From the NCBI GenBank assembly GCA_904066235.2, contig CAJFCV020000002.1, positions 5,704,001 to 5,768,000 on the forward strand: DNA of 64,000 nucleotides, given 5' to 3'. The notes beneath the pieces were generated by a model. It had not been told where the DNA came from, searched no databases, and saw nothing but the letters and a program-made list of their open reading frames with translations. Numbering within the stretch: the first letter of the stretch is position 1; each line of letters opens with the position of its first letter. The translations under genes and the position numbers were made by a program. Shown in pieces: positions 1 through 13,100 of the stretch. The DNA is from Bursaphelenchus xylophilus. Lineage: Eukaryota > Nematoda > Chromadorea > Rhabditida > Aphelenchoididae.

Positions 1-851
1 CATCCATGCTTGGAGGGCAATTGCGCAGTTGTTCCAACTTTATTCTCTCATCTGGAGTCATAACATGCTCGAGATCAGTTAGCAGTTGGATCTCTTGATC
101 ACAAATCTGCCTAACTTCTTTTGTTAATTCAATTCTGTTCCCAGTTAGTTCTTCCCTTCTATCATTGAACTCCTTCATCACATCTAGAACCTCCAAAACA
201 TCCTCCATACCAAGTTGAGAGATATCTGTTGGCGGAATAGACAAAAGAAGATCAAATGCGACTGTTATTGGCATAGTCTTTACATGCCGGATCGCCTTTA
301 TAAGAGGATGAGTTAGTTTACTGTCCAATTCAGGGGTTGTTGGGCCATTTCGAGGCTTGAATGTAGTGCGACGAACATGATTTTCACTACATTAATAAGA
401 ATCTATGAAACAAATGAATCTTACTTGTAATGACACTTTGCATGAGACTCAGATTTCTTGTCGTTATCTGCACCTGTTGAATATCGTCGCTTTTTAACTC
501 TTCTGGGAGAAGGTTTGGGTGAATCCTTTTCTGATGTCGAAGATATCTCCCCATCACTTTCCGCCAATGATTTGTCCGACTTTTCGGTGGCTATCGCCGC
601 TGATTCGGTACCAATAAAAGTCTCCGTGCCTTCATCGGTGGGTGGCCCGTTTAAAACAGATGTAGAAGGTTCTGTTACCTCGGGTGGTGTAACTGAATAA
701 GATTAACATATAGTATTAACAAAAAAACTGTCAAATAAGACTAAAAGTTCGCACCTGGTCCTCGTTCGAAGTGGCCATTGTGTTCAGCTGCAAAGTTGAG
801 TTCGGCATTCTCCATCATAATCGACGCCTCCTCGGCGAATTCGTCAGACAT
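1..851 (-). CDS. Unrecognised acidic/basic protein, 5' part only
   Basis: The gene starts at the ATG whose complement ends at 851 (MSDEFAEEASIMMEN...) and runs off the left edge. Three exons join in phase. The first is short and acidic. The second (about 430-710) is rich in Ser, Thr and Glu and ends with a basic PSPRRVKKRR segment that could act as a nuclear signal. The third runs from about 390 to the edge and looks helical and charged (residues such as LTHPLIKAIRHVKTMP, then EELTGNRIELTKEV). I do not recognise a family. The low-complexity charged N-terminus plus basic cluster suggests a nuclear protein, but that is inference. It faces the UTP20 gene with about 260 bases between the two start codons. 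The plus-strand reading frame at 458-700 is its shadow. Confidence 0.6.
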
Positions 852-1109
852 ACTTGAACTAACTCTCTTTTACAGCCAAGTATACTCTGTAAAACTACCG
901 AAAACTTCAAAGTCGGGATTTTTAGATTCGCTTGGATAAAAGCTCCAAAAATTATTCATCTACGTCTCAGCACGATCAATTGCTACGCCAAGGAAAGGGA
1001 TATACTTGACTCGAGTCATGTCTTTTTTCGTGGGAAACAAAATAAAATTATTTTACGTAAAATTACCGATTTTTGTTCTTTGTTGTTGTTACTATAATTA
1101 ATAATAAAA
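852..1109. promoter_or_regulatory. Shared intergenic region between two divergent genes
   Basis: The minus-strand gene ending at 851 and UTP20 starting at 1110 diverge from this 258-base interval. It is therefore the only upstream space for both start codons and probably holds both promoters. It is AT-rich, and I could not assign a specific factor site. Confidence 0.4.
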
Positions 1110-4100
1110 ATGGTGATACGACGAAAGGCACGGACCAGGTTGCAAGCCGGAGAAAAGGAAAAGAAATTCAAGGTATGGAAACATAATTGTGTGGACCAAA
1201 GTGTTTTAGTTCTTGTCTTTTGCTGACCATATTGCTAAAATCTCGGTGGATTATGCTTCATCATCGTTGGCATTGCCAAACGGATTGAACGAACGGCACA
1301 CTTTTTTCTTTGAGACTGTGACTAAGTGGATTGACCTCGATTATGGAGATGATTTCAGTGAGTTTGCAGAATTTACGCGCATTTTTATTTTTTAGAGGAT
1401 TTCTTAGCTGAAATAAACCACGAAGAGCTTGCCACATATTCTCAGATTTTGCATCACCAAGACAGAATCGCTGATGCCATTCAGAAGCATCTTCGGATCA
1501 GGAACAGCTCAGCTTTGTGCGCAATATTAGAGTAAGAATAATATTTTTTCTATTCTGTTTTCAGGATTTCCATTGGGTTTGCAAGAGATTTGAGAGAAGA
1601 CTTTGAGAAGCATTTTTGGAATTTCTTCGACACAATTGTTTTCTTGATTGAATGTCGAATCCAGAATGTGGAAGTAATCGAGAGTTGTTTCCGTTCTCTA
1701 ACCGTCTTCTTCAAACTGCAATGGAGGAAAATAGTGCCGACGTTAAGAAGGACATTAGCAAGGTTATTTCCCTTGTTGTCTTACAAGCAAGAATTTGTCA
1801 GAAGGTTTATCGCCGAAGCCGCTTCATTTCTTCTTCGGAAGTCAGCGAATGTCCAGAAGATCGTCAAGTTCATCATCGAAAAGTCTGCTAACCAAGAAGA
1901 CGAATACATTGCCGATGGAATCGTTCAACTTCTGTTTAATTCAATAAAAGGAACGAAGGGATTTTTCCATTCTCAAGCTTCAGTTCTGTTGAATCAGTTT
2001 TTGGATGCTATTTATTCTTTGGATCAAGACTCGAAGGACTTTGGGGTCCAAGTTATGGAAGGAGTGATGGTTGAATGTGTCCATCATGCTGATAAACCCA
2101 ATTTTAAAGATATTTCTGATACACTTTTGGTGAGTTTTGTTTTGTTTTTTATTGTTTTCATTTTAGACTCGAATATCGAAGGATGCCGAGAATTCGAGGT
2201 CTTATCTGGACAATGACCTCAGATTAGTCAGGATTATTCTATTAGAGAAGAATGGATATATGTTCACTGATTTTGAGCGGGCGCTGAAACTTTTGGAAGG
2301 TATCCTGGATGGAAGTTCTGCATCGGAAATCTTTTATGATGTCGCTGGTATTGTCATCAGCACATATTACACTAATTTTAAGTCTAAAGACTCGATTTTG
2401 CGCTTTTTTGAGAAGACTGTGAACATGACGACCTCGGATAATATAAATTGGCTCTTTTCCTTCTACCGACGTCTTGTGGATCTGAGCGTTTTTGACCTCT
2501 GGGCGATGGAAAGTGTTGGAAAATTGGGCAATGAATTGATGAAAAATGATGTTACAAACCTCGAAAAGTTCTTAGATTTCTATGTGGATATTATTCTACA
2601 CAAAAATCAGATATCATTTAACCAAAACTGTAGGTTGCTGGTTTTGTTTTCTGTACTGTTTAGATACGATCAACAAGTTCTTCGATCCCACCGGCCACAA
2701 ATCCTTTAGAAATTTGTTAATTAAAACGCTGGAGAACAAGGAAATTTCTGAAGAGATGTCTTTGAAATGCATTATTGCCATCCCATATGTTTTAGTTGGA
2801 AATGAGTACGATGATGTGGCCAAGTTACTGTTGTCACCTCTAAAATCGACGATAAAGCAGGCTAAGGACCAGTGCACATTGAAAGCTTACTTGGGTTTAT
2901 ATGTCATCCGTCTGTTAAATATCAAGGAGAAATTTGTTTCGTTAAACGACATTCTCGAATACCTAAAGTAAGTTAAATTTTTTTGAATAATTTTTTATTT
3001 TACAATTAGGCATGCTCGCGATGATGAAGTGAAGCTCCGAATAGTTGATCTTGTTGTCCATTCTTTTGATACTTCGGAATTGACAGTAGATTCATTCAAC
3101 ATTGCTCTCGGATCTCTTGAAAAGACGGTCGGAAATCCGAATAGTAATATCCGCCATTTGGCGTTGAGGATTCTCAAATTCTTCTCGTATTCTTTGGAGG
3201 ACATAACCGTAAGTGGAATAAGATAAGCTTATGGTATATTTAGATTACAAATTTGTTTGATTCGATGATCCAAGTGGAATGTCAGCCCTTGACTTTCGAG
3301 AACCACAGAGAAAGGGCCAGTTTTTTAAGCCGAGTTAAAACAGCATTGTTGGCCCTCAACGCGAAAGTTGACTATAAAGAAAGATTGCAACAAGTAAGTT
3401 AATTCTTATTTAATATCTATTCGTTGTAGATTACTATCCGCTTTACAATCGCCCAACTATTTGAAAAGCTAACTTTATATTGGCCTTTGGTAAATGATAT
3501 TGCAAAAACAATGGGCGAGGTTGTGAGTACAGACGCCTTGTGGGTGGCGTTCAGTGAATTCATCGAGGTCTCCAATAAATTTATCCGGGGAGGAGAGAAT
3601 GAAAAGATTATTGGAATGTCTACTGATTTGATCAACAAAATTATGCATTCTGAAGGTAGTCGGGTGGATTATTGGAGCTTCAGGTTGGAAGTTCTCAAAT
3701 TATTGGGAAGATTCATGGAACTGGCAGAGAGAAAGAACCGAAGTCTGGTCCCGCTTCTTCTGGACATCTATCATAACGAGTTCCAATCAGTGACTGTCAC
3801 AACAAAACTCTGGGATGATATAACTATTCAGAAAGGAAAGGAGATTGAAGTTGAACAAGGGGAAGATGATGAAATAGAAATTGCCGCAGAAGAAAGTAGT
3901 ATTGCCAAGAAATTGGACAGGAAATTGGTGACGAATACGATCAGGCAGATATTGGTCATCTTCGCCAAGTTCTCTAACTTGAAGCAGGTCTACAAAAGTG
4001 CTGAACTCTATGATGTAATCAACGACGTAGGTTTAAAACGAGAATCCATGAGTTTAATTTTTTAGCTTCTCCGTTCTGATCATTCTGATGTCCAAAAGTA

Positions 4101-7100
4101 TGCCGTGGAATGCTTATTCAGTTACAAGATCAAGGAATTGGATCCCTATAAAGAGAATTTCGAGAATCTGGTGGCTGATAAGCAATTTTCGGACGAATTG
4201 GTTCACTTTTCGGTCGATGAACACTCTACAGTTGTGGTTAATGAACACAGGGATACTGTATTGCCCATTTTGATGCGGGTTTTGGATGGGAAAATGCATT
4301 CAAAAGCTGGTCGAAGGGGAGTCTCAAAACGCCCGGCCATCTTCAGATTCGTCGCTGGATGTCGCCCAGAAGAATTGGAATTGTTTTTGAAGACTGTCTT
4401 CTGGACTATCAATGATCTTGTTGGTATGTGATTTTAAAATTTTTACCTATACTAAAACCGGGCCAGAAACTCGAAAATTTCCAAGTGGAACCAAAAACCT
4501 GGGAAACCCAAAATTAAAAAAAATCGCCATAACGTCAGAGTACTGAAAATGGGATGAAACATTGCATAGCGTATTCTTAAAGGTTGATTAACACTTGAGT
4601 AAAATTTCATGACATTTGAGAAAACCCCCCGAGATATGATCAAAAAATGGGGTGGAACCAAAAACGTGGGACGCACTGTATATCATTAATATTTATATTT
4701 CTAGACGAAGGAAACTTGAACAAAGCCTGTGATCAACTCATCAAAACATACAACCCGCATAAGACTGTGGCTTTACAAAGGATTTCGAGGTGAGTTTGTG
4801 GACCGGGGATATCTTTAAGGGCTCTAATATTAGAATAAGAAAAGGAAAAGGCTGACAGAAATTAAATAAGTTAATTGGAGATGACAAGAGCAAGAAAAGA
4901 ACAACAAAAATTTGTTTTCTTCGTTGTTGTCTTGACATTGCATTCTTGGAGATACCTTCTGGATAAAGGTCATCTTATCCTTTGCAGAGGTTTGATCTTC
5001 CTTTTCTCGGAGATTCTTGGCATACTCCATATTGGTGATGTCATAAAGGTTTAACAGATTGTCAACTCCATTCGCCTGATTGCTGCATTTTGCGTGACTA
5101 AGAGAATCCCTCGTCTGAGGCCAGCTTGGGATCTCTTCTCGGGCGTAGGAAATCCATTCGTTCAGATATTTCATCCGGCAATCGCAAATTAAAGGATTTT
5201 CCTGAGTTTTCATCGTTATTATTCAATCTAAGCTTACTGTTAGGTCCAGGTACTCTAGAATTGTCCCATATTCATTGAGAACAGGTGGGGCCCCATGTTT
5301 GAATAGATCTTCCATTGTCTCAATTTGGTTATTAGGTAGACTTAGCATCAGATATCGGATTCCTTTTAGATGACGAAAAAAATTCGGTGGCATATAAGAC
5401 AATGAAGTGTTCCTGATTATCAAGTGAAGTCTAAATCTCTTGATTTTGGACAATAATTGAGAATTAATCATCCGGAGAGAAGGACCTGTTATCATTAGCT
5501 GGTTGAGTAATCTAGAATCAACCTCTGCCAGTTGATTATCCAAAGTGTGACTGTTTATTTGGATATGGAGAGAGCGTAACGGCGGGAGATTCATTAAGAT
5601 AGACGTCATATTGTAATTGACGGATTGGGGGATTCCAAATATCTGTTGCAGTTTTACATTTCTGATCATGCTGACCTTACCTGTAGATTTTGCAGTTTTG
5701 TGAGGTACGAGAATTCTTTGGGAGCAGGGAGATATTGAAGTTGATCCAGTTCGCATAGTTCTAAGGACTGCAGGCGATTTAACGGCATAAAAAAGTCTTC
5801 TTCGAACTTCTTCAGCGGGTTTTGACTCAGGTTTAAGGTCTTCAGGTTATGTAGTTTCGATGAGAAACTGTTTGGCAAAGCTTTCAGGTTGTTTCTGGAG
5901 ATATCAAGTACTCTCAGGTTTCTGATATTCTCCAATTCTGATTCTTGTACGTCGTATATTTTGTTACTGCAAGTATTATTAAACATTTGGACTATTTACC
6001 TGCTGAGATTGAGATAAATTAAATTTTTGACTGGGATTCTAGGCATTGAGAAGAGTCCAGTTGATGCCAAATTAAGTTCTTCCAAGAAGATACTTATTTT
6101 CTGAAAGATTTTTCTATAAATGACGGCTATTCTTACGTTGAATGCCGATGGATTCCAGGTTGTTATCTGATTTCCACTCAAATCGAGGGTTTTGAGCCTT
6201 TTTAACTGGGAAAAGGCATTCGCTTCAATGACTTCGATCTTATTATTGGCCAAGTTTAAGGTTTCCAAGGCTGCTGATTCGAGGAAGTCATTTTTCTCAA
6301 TAGACCTGATTGAATTATGCGACAGATCTAGATGTAGTAGGCTACCGAGAATTGGTGACAGAGCTTTGGTTGGGGTAGAACTCAAATGATTATGGGCCAA
6401 TTTCAAGTTGATTACATTGTTTCGACCAAAAACCCCGGTTTCAACATTTGTAATGAAATTGTGAGAAACATCGAGGATCTCGATCTTTTTCTAAAATATT
6501 ATTGACATGAATCATGTTCAAGACTCACTTGATTCGCAAATGTTTCTCTCCACAAAGTCGACAGTCGATTCCCGAACAGATAAATATTCCGAAGATCTGT
6601 GGCTTTCTGGAAGGCATCAACATGAATCTCAATGATTGAGTTCAATGATAGATCTAACGTCTTCAATTGGGATGACGTAGATAACAATCGGTTGTCAATG
6701 AATTCAAAATCGTTATGCTTCAGCGACAGATGATGAATTGAATGTTGTAATGAGGTCAAGTCTAATTTAGATAATTTGTTGTAGCTCAAATCCAAGACTT
6801 TGAGTTTATGAACATTGTTGTTCATGAAGTTGAAATCGAAGTTTTTGAAGTTGTTGTGGGAAACCGACAGTTTTTCTAAATTGGGAATATTCTGGAACGA
6901 ATTTTCGCTCAATTTATCAAGTTGGTTGAACCCAAGGTTTAAATATACGAGAAGAGGGAGTTGATTGAAAGCGAAATCATGGATAACTTTGATGTTATTA
7001 TTCTCCAAATTAATTGACTTGATTTCGTTCAACTGGTTAAAGGTCTGAAACAATATAATACGTTAATCCGGCAGTAACTAACCTGTGGGTTAAGATGAAG

Positions 7101-10100
7101 AAGTTTGTTTGAACTCAAATCGAGATGGGAAAGAGTGGATAAGCCCTCGAAGGCATCGGTCCCGACCTCTTGAATAAGGTTATGTGAGAGATCTAGCCAT
7201 TTGAGATTTTGTGACGTAGATTTGTGAAAGGTTTGATCGTTGATTACTTGGAGTCGATTCCCTTTCAAGTGTAGCTCTGTCACTTCCCGATTATGTTCGA
7301 GCAGTCTAACGGGCAACTCTTTTATCCAATTTCTGGAGAGTTGAACACTCCGAAGTTGCTTCAGATTATATAATGCGGTCTTTGGATAAGCGCCTAATTG
7401 GTTATTCTAAAAGGGAGGGTGGGTTGAGACTGGATACTTCTTACTCTTAGGTCGATTACTTTCAACGCTGATAATCTTCCCAATGTATCGCTTGTTATGT
7501 TCTTGAGTTTGTTGAAGCTTAGATTGAGGTACTGCAATGAAGTGAAGTACAGGAAAATCCCGGCATCAGTAAGATGTTCCAGCTTATTTCCGGCTAAATT
7601 TAGTTCTCGCAGACTTCCTGCAGCTCCATTTGTATTTCCGAATGCCATCCTTCCCAGATTTTGTATTTGATTGTTTGAAATGTCGAGAATTTCTAATCGT
7701 TGCATTCCATCGAAGATCTCTGATTCCACTTCCAAAAGATTATTAAAATCCAATCGAAGGGACTTTAACGTATGCTTGAAGTTAACGATTGCTGAGTGGT
7801 TTATTCTGTAAAACTATATGTTTTACTTGGTAACATTACCTTTTCAACTTGTTGTTATTAAGTTCCAACGATTCCAAAGAAAGCAATGGTTCTAATGCTA
7901 CGGGAACTTCCTCAAATTCGTTGTATCCGAGGTTGAGTCGCCTTAGTGTTTTGGCCAAACTACCAAATGTGTTCTTTTGCAGATTTTCTATCTGATTGAA
8001 GGCCAGCGAGAGTTTCTCCAGTTTTTTAACTCCTTCGAACGCTCTTTCATTCACATACGAAACCTGAAAGGTTACCGTATCAGAATTTCTAATGTTATTA
8101 CCTTATTCATGGCAATGTCGAGTTCGCTTATCCTTTGGAACGAAGAGAAATCACCGTGGTTTAGTTTGGATATAAGATTATTTGCCAAATTGATCTTTAT
8201 ATCATTCTTGAATTCTACTTCGGGGTTAGACTTGATTTCTTTGATACTGTTTTCATGTAAATCCAGTTCACTCAGTAGTTGTAGCTCTTTCAAAGCAATC
8301 AATGGTATCTTAAAGCTTGTTTAAGGATCGGGTTTTTCTTACTTCAGCGATTAAGTTTTGTGATAAATCAAGAACGGCCAACGAAAGTGGGAGACTGTTT
8401 GGATCCACTGATCTGATCTGGTTCTCCGAAAGTGTCAGCACATTTATTGGGAATCCGGAAAGAGAATTGAGTCCTATTTTGGTGATCTAAAGTCTAGTGT
8501 AATACATAATTGCATTCTTACATTGTTGCGATCAAGGTGGAGTACTCGTAGGTTCTTCATTTGATTCTCTTTTGAAATTGCATCTCCAAGATCGTTAATA
8601 TGATTGTCCTGGAGCTTTAAAGATACAAGATTCCGTAGAAAAGTGAATGCCCAAAAAGGGAATACTGTAATTTGGTTATTCTGAAGGTTCAGTTCTTGTA
8701 GGGAGTCTTCTAGACCTCGGAAGGCATTCACATTTAACGTTGATATTCGATTATTGGATAGAATCAAAGAGTTAATGGACTGATTTCTAAAATTATCTGA
8801 CGGAATTGTCGAAAGACTACTTCTTTCGATTATAAGGGTCCCCAATTTGATTGAAGATCGGTCATCTAATGGGATGATCCTCTGAAGACTGGGGATTCGA
8901 TCCCAGTCTTGGTTGGAACATTTTATTTCCACTGAGCCCTTGTTGATTTCATTGCAAGAACATGAACGGAACGCTGTTTCTGGATTTACACTAAGCTTAT
9001 AGTCATCAGAAAATCGTGTATGACTTACCGACATCCGTGTAAAATATTGAAGACAGTGAACAAGAATATTTCCAAAAGCAGCGCCATATCAGGAAGTTCC
9101 CATTATAAACTAAAGTTGAGGGTAATTAGCGGTACCTTACGCTTAACGTCTTATTTGTTTATAACAAAAAAAGATCTCGAACCTCGGCAAACATTGTTTT
9201 TGGGAGTCAAATGCCTTTGCTTCGAATGGATTTAGTCAAATATTTGAAGAGGCAATAACCGAGAATATAATATACTGCCAACGACACTAGTAGATACGAG
9301 ACCCGAACGGAAACAAATTAAGTTTTATTTAGTAGGCTCTAAATCAAATGTCGGGGATGTATGTCATTGCACATCAAGTTTTTTTTCGAATTATGACACG
9401 GAAATGGGGGACCTGTTGTGTTGGAAGGCGAAGGTCAAATGGGAGCAAAGAGAGGGCAAAGCGGCACAAAAACTGATTTCTCGAATTTCAAATAATAAAA
9501 TACAATCCCCTGGAGGCAAATCGACACCTCGGTGCCTTTAAAATAATTCGTTTTAATAAACGTGCCTTAGGCCTAGTTTTTCCGCTCCAAACTCTAAGGA
9601 TTACCTTGTTTGGACAAAAGATTCGAACATAAAAGAATATGCGATTTGCCAAATGTCTCTATTCTTCCTCCGAAACATGGCCTATTATCTTTGCGCGAGC
9701 CGCCAAAAAAGGGAAATAAGGTGCATTATAAGTGCCAAATAATTTAAAGAGATATGTAAATCTGGCTTTTAAAGTCATGGGAAATGCCTCGAAGCGAAAG
9801 CACTTGTGTCATTACTTTTGAGCGTGTGCAAATGTTTTTGGATGAGATGGAAGGGGGAAGGGCCGCCCGATCAGACGGATAAATGGACTCGAGATAATGG
9901 AAATTAATCGAAACGAAAGCATGATCTTAAAACAAAGGATTTGAGGGCAAGGAGAGAGGGAGTATGCAAATAAGATGTTGTTTATTCCCCGAAATTTCCA
10001 GTCAGGTGCGAAAGTCAGTCGACCTGCAAAATCGCCGTTCACAAATTGGCCCCGAGTCCCTGATTTCTTTTATATGCTCAAGAATAAATAATTCTTTCTT

Positions 10101-13100
10101 TCAGTATCCTGGAATGTTTGTCCGATGTCTTCAAGAAACTTCCTCAATGTCTGAGCCCATCGCAAAGGTCCTATGTATATCAAGTTTACATTTTGTGTCA
10201 TCTCCTCATCCAAAGGGGGCTCAACAATCCAAATGTGTCGGTATATTTCAAGAAGATCCTCAAGATTCAGAGGACGAAAGCTTTCAACCTATGCCCGTTG
10301 GTAAGCCGATTTATTCCTTTGGTTTAATGCTAAGACTATTATGATGATTATAACTTCTCGATTTTAGTTGTTCAAGGCCTTCCAGAATCATGAGTTTGCA
10401 AAATCCGAGCTGGATGTGTTGTTTAATCTTGTCTTCGAACCATATCTAACAGAAGGATACAAGGGTGATGAGAATACATTATTAGCTATTATTAGAGCTT
10501 TTAATGGAATCTGCGATATCCCCCGATACTTCGGCCTTCTGAATCGGCCATTTGGATTTGGAATTGAACATAGAACCCCGATGACAATCATGGTGGACTA
10601 CTTGTTCTCCCCCGAGTCTGCAAGAACGAACCAATCAGAAGTTGTTGAGGCCTTGTTGAAACTGTTCCAGGATTATAATTTGGATTATCTCCCATTGCCA
10701 GAGATTCCTCAAGAAGATCTGCAAAGTGATGACAAAACTCTTTCTCTTGGGACCAGAATTGTTGTCAATCATGCTGAAAGATTACTCAATTACCTGCGTA
10801 ACACCTTACCCAACGAGATTAGGTCATCCAGCAAGGCCACCATGCTTAGCTTATCGCTTTTGGAAAAGTAAGGAGTATTATCGTATCATTTATTGACCGT
10901 TTTCTTTTTAGGATCAGCGAGTTTGTTCAGGATTCTTCATTGGGAAGCGAGTTTTCGCTAACATTGTTGAAGTTTGTGGAATTGGGGCATCTGAAAAACG
11001 AACAGAGTCTAATCTCGGTCTTGACTTCGGTTTCCAAATTTGTGAAACGTGAAGAGAATCCAGAGGAGATATTCAGAATTATAGTCAGCTTCTTGTCAAA
11101 TCTGAAGGGAAGAAAAGCGAGAGCAGCTCTAGTTGAACTCGAGACTTCATTGCGCAACAATAACAACCTTTCTAAACCTTTACAGCATCATTTGAAGAGA
11201 TTGGAAGGATTGGAATCGTGGGATAAAAATAGGATCGATGAACCTGATTATGAACAGCGGCATCAATGTATTGTGGAATTGAACCAGAAACTTGAGGAGC
11301 CCGAGAAGAAGCTATCTTTCTTGGCCTTGCTGGCTTATACCCATGAGTTGACTTACAATCTGATGAATGTAAGTTAGAGTTTATAGGATTATATTTATTT
11401 TCAGGTGGATGAAATATCTCTTCGCGCCGCTGTTTCCAACACCTTGGCTCTGATTGCTACGTTTGCAAAGGAGAACAGACATTTGAAGTCAAATGAAAAG
11501 ATTACATTACTCTACGACCATCTGATTGTAATGATCCAAAGAATTATCCGAAGTCCGAATGAAAGTGTCCGACATGAGGGGGTCTCCTTACTTGCATATT
11601 GCATTGATCTCTTTGGGAACAATGAAGATGAAGGCAGAGATCTTTTAAGACATCTGAAAATACTCAGAGACCCCGAGGACAAAGATAAGTGTTTCTTCGA
11701 GAACGTCGTCCATCTGCAGATGCACCGGCGTCAAAAAGCATTCAATCGATTGGCTGTTCAGCTAGAACAAACTGAGGTAAATTTGTTTAATTGTCATTTT
11801 AGATTTCTTTAGGTCAACATCCCGTTGGATGTGCTCGAAAGATTCATTGTGCCGTTGGTTCGACCTTATCTACTCGTAATTGAATCCAAATTATCAACTC
11901 TATCAGATGAAGCGATACATATTTACGCCCAGATTGTCAGATTGCAACCATGGACTAGATATCTGCAGACGTTGGGGAAATACATTAGCCAGATTAACAA
12001 GAAGGAGGAACAGAATACGAAACCGGCAATAAGGTAATAACTGTGATGATTTGATGTGATTTTGGTTGTTTGATGTCATTTTTTCTTTTTCAGAGTTTTG
12101 TCAGCTATTTTGAATCAGTTCCGGTTCAATGTAAAGGATGTAAAATTACCTCGATCGGAATACCAGGTAACCAGACACAAAGCGAAAAGAGAAAAAGTCG
12201 GAGCAGCGTATCAAAAAGCTGCCAAAGGGAAGAAGGAAACAGAGGAAAATGAGAAATCTGAAGTGTTCGAACAACCCCCGAATCTGATGGAATTGGACAA
12301 AGGAAATGGGCAATTGGATGAGAGTCAGAAGATTCTGGCTACTGTCATAAGAGTCCTTATACCCAAGCTTAGAGAATGCATTCAACCACCGGTAAGATGA
12401 CATTAATATTGCTAATTGTGTTAATTAGACCGAATTTCATGCTCACAAAAAGGCTCAAAACGCTGACAATTACCATACGGATCAAGAAGAAATTCTGAGA
12501 GCTCCTTTGGCTGTGACAACTGTTAAATTACTACAAAAACTTCCTAAATGGGCGATGGATATGCATCTTAATGGAGTTATCTTGACCATGTTTAAACTCC
12601 TTTTGTCTCGAAGTTATCTGGTAAGACAAGCTGCCAGAAAGGCGATGGAACAGATCGTCCAAGCTCTCGGGCCAAGGCTTTTGCCCAGGATCATCAACGA
12701 ATTGAGGAAAAAGTTTACCAGAGGATTTCAAGTAGGAGACTGGTATTTTTGGTAGTTATATTTGTTGTAGGTCCATGTCATGACTTTCACGGTCCATTCC
12801 ATGATATCTTGTCTCCAAGATTCCCTCAAACCAGGCGATCTTAATCTCTGTTTAAATGATATATTCGAAGTTGTGAAAGAACAATGTTTTGGAGAGACGA
12901 TAACTGATGAAAGGCAGTTACAAACAGTCAAGGCCAATACCCCGGAGGCCAAATCGAACAGGGCTTACGACACTTTCATCCTTCTTGGCCGATATATTAC
13001 CGTAGATGTTCTGGAGAACTTGATTGAGCCCATGAAAAAGGTAAATAATTTGATGTATGGTTTTACCTTGATTTAGATAATTGATGACTTCCCAAATGCT

